Source of the DNA: Cymbidium sinense
Taxonomy: Eukaryota > Streptophyta > Magnoliopsida > Asparagales > Orchidaceae
DNA: 64,000 nt
Direction of reading: 5' to 3'
Assembly (NCBI GenBank): GCA_021442155.1
Contig: CM038214.1
Span: 26,226,450-26,290,449, forward strand
How positions within the stretch are numbered: position 1 is the first letter of the stretch; each line of letters opens with the position of its first letter. The notes beneath the pieces are model-generated. The model saw only the letters and a program-made list of their open reading frames with translations, made no database searches and was not told where the DNA came from. Both the position numbers and the translations under genes were made by a program. Of this stretch, positions 63,291 through 64,000 are shown one piece after another.

Positions 63291-64000
63291 CAAAGAGCAT
63301 CCTTAATGCCAATGCTTTTCCCTAATCAATGGAAGTAGAAAGAAGAAGGGAAGAAACTACTGAAGACAAACCACCATATCACAGAAAACTAAAAACTATA
63401 TCTTAAAAAGAAGGCATGAATGAGCAAGTTCCTGACTTTATCAAAAAATCAATGACATTCAAACTCCGAGCAAATAAATAATAGAGAGTTGAAATGATTC
63501 TTTCCTAGTTATCTATTCATTATCATTCAATCTTTTCTTGTTCCTTGGTCTAGATCTGTCGAATCAGTCGATCAAGTGCAACCGGTGTTCCTTTTCTCTT
63601 TTCAAGTTTAAGAAAATTATTATGCATTAGAGCCTTGATTGATACAAGGGAGGCAGCTCAAGTGGCCTAATGCTCATCTTATTCTATGATAATCCAAGCA
63701 GCAACTCTAATAATCTGCACTTTGGAACTACATTTTTTGAGACATTCATTTTCTCCCATTTACGTTCATGTTCATATGGAAGCAATAGGAAACCAAAAAC
63801 ATGGTCTCATTTCTAAAGTTGACTTCCTCCTTCTTATTATTTAGAATCTATATGTTTTGAAAGAAAATAAGATTCTTTCTATCACGGGTCAATGTTGTAC
63901 TAGGACTCATAAAACTTTCTTTCTCTCATAAGTTTAAAACTAGCAAAGACCCCTCCCCTTCTCTTTTCTGGTGGGAGCTATCACACTTGCCTATGCTCGA
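63291..64000. other. Right edge, mitochondrial-like spacer
   Basis: No gene, tRNA or domain could be named on either strand. The texture is like that of the spacer before 61700, so the gypsy fragment appears to be embedded in it. Confidence 0.4.

Larger units (their letters stand above)
29201..64000. other. Probable large nuclear insertion of mitochondrial DNA (NUMT)
   Basis: The style changes here to the purine/pyrimidine-run texture common in plant mitochondrial spacers (for example gaaagaaag, ctttctttc), and this holds to the window end. The secure marker is nad1 exon 1 with its intron start at 53870. No other mitochondrial gene could be named in about 35 kb, which is possible because plant mitochondrial genomes are mostly spacer. 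Two Tat-like gypsy pol regions are embedded. Whether all of it came in one piece, and whether some is not mitochondrial at all, cannot be decided without a search. Confidence 0.6.

Overview
This is a stretch of plant nuclear DNA with no gene that I can read as intact. It is AT-rich and poor in CpG. It holds decayed retrotransposons, long AT-rich repeats, a small plastid insertion and a very long stretch that looks like a decayed nuclear copy of mitochondrial DNA (NUMT). The plastid insertion carries rpl2, trnH and rps19 in the order rpl2 - trnH (opposite strand) - rps19. That is the inverted-repeat edge typical of monocot plastid genomes, so I infer a monocot host (moderate confidence). No bacterial or phage system is present.

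Layout. About 270-1740: plastid-derived DNA (rpl2 intron end and exon 2, trnH-GUG, rps19), all pseudogenes. 1920-29000: an AT-rich repeat landscape. Its blocks, here named A, B, C and D (primes mark the opposite orientation), recur twice in the order D'-C'-B'-A-B-C-D and then D'-C'-B'-A-B-C, so inverted halves flank block A. Two younger insertions interrupt it. One is a LINE retrotransposon on the minus strand (2782-7481) with a clear 12-bp target-site duplication. The other is a Ty1-copia LTR of SIRE/Maximus type (about 9871-13720), which carries a 100-bp (TA)n tract and three tandem units of about 545 bp. It splits an older array of about 480-bp units.

From about 29200 to the end of the window the base composition and style change (many short purine and pyrimidine runs, fewer long AT blocks). 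The firm anchor is mitochondrial nad1 exon 1 at 53870-54250, followed by the start of its trans-spliced intron. The rest of this 35 kb holds no other organelle gene that I can name. I call it probable NUMT by continuity and style, not gene by gene. Two decayed Ty3/gypsy (Tat-like) pol regions lie in it, one on the plus strand (43560-45440) and one on the minus strand (61700-63290). Each has lost catalytic aspartates in the reverse-transcriptase motif.

Nothing here acts as a pathway. The window records repeated capture of organelle DNA and retroelements, followed by decay dominated by C-to-T and G-to-A change. The most useful things to check are the inverted composite repeat, the paired CpG-rich hairpins at 28055-28181, the true extent of the mitochondrial insertion, and the retroelement insertions within it.
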